Shown: in pieces, positions 58,235 to 64,000 of the stretch
Layout of the letters: the number at the start of each line of letters is the position of its first letter
Position numbering within the stretch: the stretch's first letter is position 1
Assembly: GCA_016650125.1 (NCBI GenBank)
Contig: JAENWT010000004.1
Span: 62,001-126,000, forward strand
Direction of reading: 5' to 3'
Source: Thermoleophilia bacterium
GTDB taxonomy: Bacteria > Actinomycetota > Thermoleophilia > Solirubrobacterales > 70-9
DNA: 64,000 nucleotides
The notes under the pieces: generated by a model
The model's database searches: none
Seen by the model: only the letters and a program-made list of their open reading frames with translations
Told to the model about the DNA's origin: nothing
Translations under genes and position numbers: made by a program

Positions 58235-58872
58235 GCGACGTCTCGCTGGCCGACCGCGTCTACGTCGAGCTCAGGTCGGCGATCATGGACCAGCGGCTGG
58301 CCCCGGGGTCGAGCATCGTCGAAGCGGATTTGGCGGAGATGCTCGGAGTCAGCCGTACACCCGTGCGGGAGGCATTACGCCGATGCGAGCTCGAGGGCTA
58401 CCTTACCCGCGACGACAACGGTCGGCTCGTGATCGAGTTGCCGACCGCGGAGATGGTCGAGCAGCTCTTCGTGGTCCGGGTGAAGATCGAGGACTACGCG
58501 GTCAGGCGCGCAGCGACCCGCATCTCCGATGCCGAGCTGGCTCGCTTGGACGAGCTTGTCAGCGAAGACTTCGAAGCGCTGGGCCGACCGCGCACCGAGC
58601 GATTGGCGGAGATCAACGCCGAGATTCACGGGACTATCCTCGAGGCTTCGAGGAACCGCACCCTGGTCTCGTTGATGAGGAGCTTCCGCGGCCGGTCTCA
58701 CGGCCTGACCTCGTTCGCGGTCGGTGATCTCGAAGACCGCAGACGTTTCGTCGAAGACCACCGCAGTCTGGTCGCGCTGCTGCGGGATGGAGACGCCGTC
58801 GGCGCCGGGGGATTGATCCGGAGTCACCTCGACCACGCCCATGGACTGATCATCCAGGGGATCGTGGGCTGA
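58231..58872 (+). CDS. GntR/FCD family regulator D
   Basis: A 213-residue GntR/FCD protein starting at GTG 58231 (GTGA overlap with C). The HTH is about 8-72 (LAEMLGVSRTPVREALRRCELEGYL), the FCD domain about 78-200 (LFVVRVKIEDYAVRRAATR, EINAEIHGTILEASRNRTLVSLM). The immediate tandem with another FCD regulator is uncommon and suggests either a heterodimer or two different effectors controlling one divergent promoter (inference). After its stop there are 134 bp with hairpins before the converging gyrA end. Confidence 0.87.
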   Translation: MSDVSLADRVYVELRSAIMDQRLAPGSSIVEADLAEMLGVSRTPVREALRRCELEGYLTRDDNGRLVIELPTAEMVEQLFVVRVKIEDYAVRRAATRISDAELARLDELVSEDFEALGRPRTERLAEINAEIHGTILEASRNRTLVSLMRSFRGRSHGLTSFAVGDLEDRRRFVEDHRSLVALLRDGDAVGAGGLIRSHLDHAHGLIIQGIVG

Positions 58873-58967
58873 TTTGTTCGCCGACCAATCACTTCAAGTG
58901 CTGCTGGCAACGCTGGTCATGGTGGGGGCTCTTGCCTGGAAAGCAAGGCTGAATCGGTGAGGGTCCT

Positions 58968-58980
58968 CGGGTCCTACCCG
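58968..58980. terminator. hairpin between converging gntR D and gyrA
   Basis: CGGGT-CCT-ACCCG (58968-58980) can be extended by flanking GGT/ACC with mismatches. A second hairpin, CTTGC-CTGGAAA-GCAAG, is at 58931-58947. Neither has a T-run, so intrinsic termination is uncertain. Confidence 0.35.
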
Positions 58981-59006
58981 GGATCACCCACCGACTCAGC
59001 CTGAAC

Positions 59007-61664
<2,658 letters not shown>

Positions 61665-61706
61665 CAGGCATCGCTCCAGGTCGACCGGTTCGGGCTTTCA
61701 GGCGAA

Positions 61707-64000
<2,294 letters not shown>

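Overview
The window is high-GC, densely packed DNA that reads like an actinobacterial chromosome, most likely of the Thermoleophilia/Solirubrobacterales type. That placement is inference from GC content, GTG/TTG starts, many 4-bp start/stop overlaps, and the order fhaA-fhaB-pstP-rodA-pbpA-pknB. In other actinobacteria this signalling and cell-wall operon and gyrB-gyrA both lie near the replication origin, so dnaA/oriC may lie just beyond the right edge, past gyrB, which runs off the window.

Layout. 1-7.5 kb: housekeeping and orphan genes (amine oxidase tail, DUF5996, a truncated gene remnant, gluQ, a YcaQ-type DNA glycosylase, a sugar porter, two GNAT-fold transferases). 7.5-9.2 kb: an AT-richer two-gene cassette (nucleotidyltransferase plus winged-helix protein) behind a strikingly regular operator array; this is the best candidate for an undescribed toxin-antitoxin or defence-like module. 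9.2-10.9 kb: a DUF3105 protein and metF. 10.9-23.2 kb: an extracellular polysaccharide locus (phosphoglycosyl transferase, three glycosyltransferases, Wzx-like flippase, Wzy/WaaL-like protein, LytR_C protein, WbpM/CapD-like dehydratase, uppP). It is interrupted at 14.7-16.0 kb by a second AT-richer island with a HEPN-like gene, a 50-residue membrane peptide and a duplicated fragment of the flippase 3' end.

23.2-37.8 kb: purM, a pair of 48-bp structured repeats, a Ser/Thr kinase, then the reverse-strand operon kinase-fhaA-fhaB-pstP-rodA-pbpA-pknB-ddl, which links phospho-signalling to septal or lateral peptidoglycan synthesis, followed by a membrane-anchored CARDB-like protein and pheA.

37.8-58.9 kb: a large nitrogen-compound catabolic region. 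A forward operon (Rid protein, ribose-type ABC importer, 59-residue small protein, DUF1989 protein, aldehyde dehydrogenase, alpha/beta hydrolase, asparaginase-like, ACMSD-like amidohydrolase, hydantoinase/allantoinase-like) is bracketed by two closely related GntR/FCD regulators. A reverse operon (SsnA-like aminohydrolase, BMP/nucleoside-type ABC importer, cysteine hydrolase) is divergent from two tandem GntR genes. Together they suggest import and stepwise hydrolysis of a cyclic amide, ureide or N-heterocycle; the substrate is unknown. Both bracketing GntR paralogs appear to start at an ATC codon behind an identical AAGGAG-N6 ribosome binding site. 59.0-64.0 kb: gyrA and the 3' part of gyrB.

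Everything is read by eye; homology calls rest on recognised motifs, not database searches.
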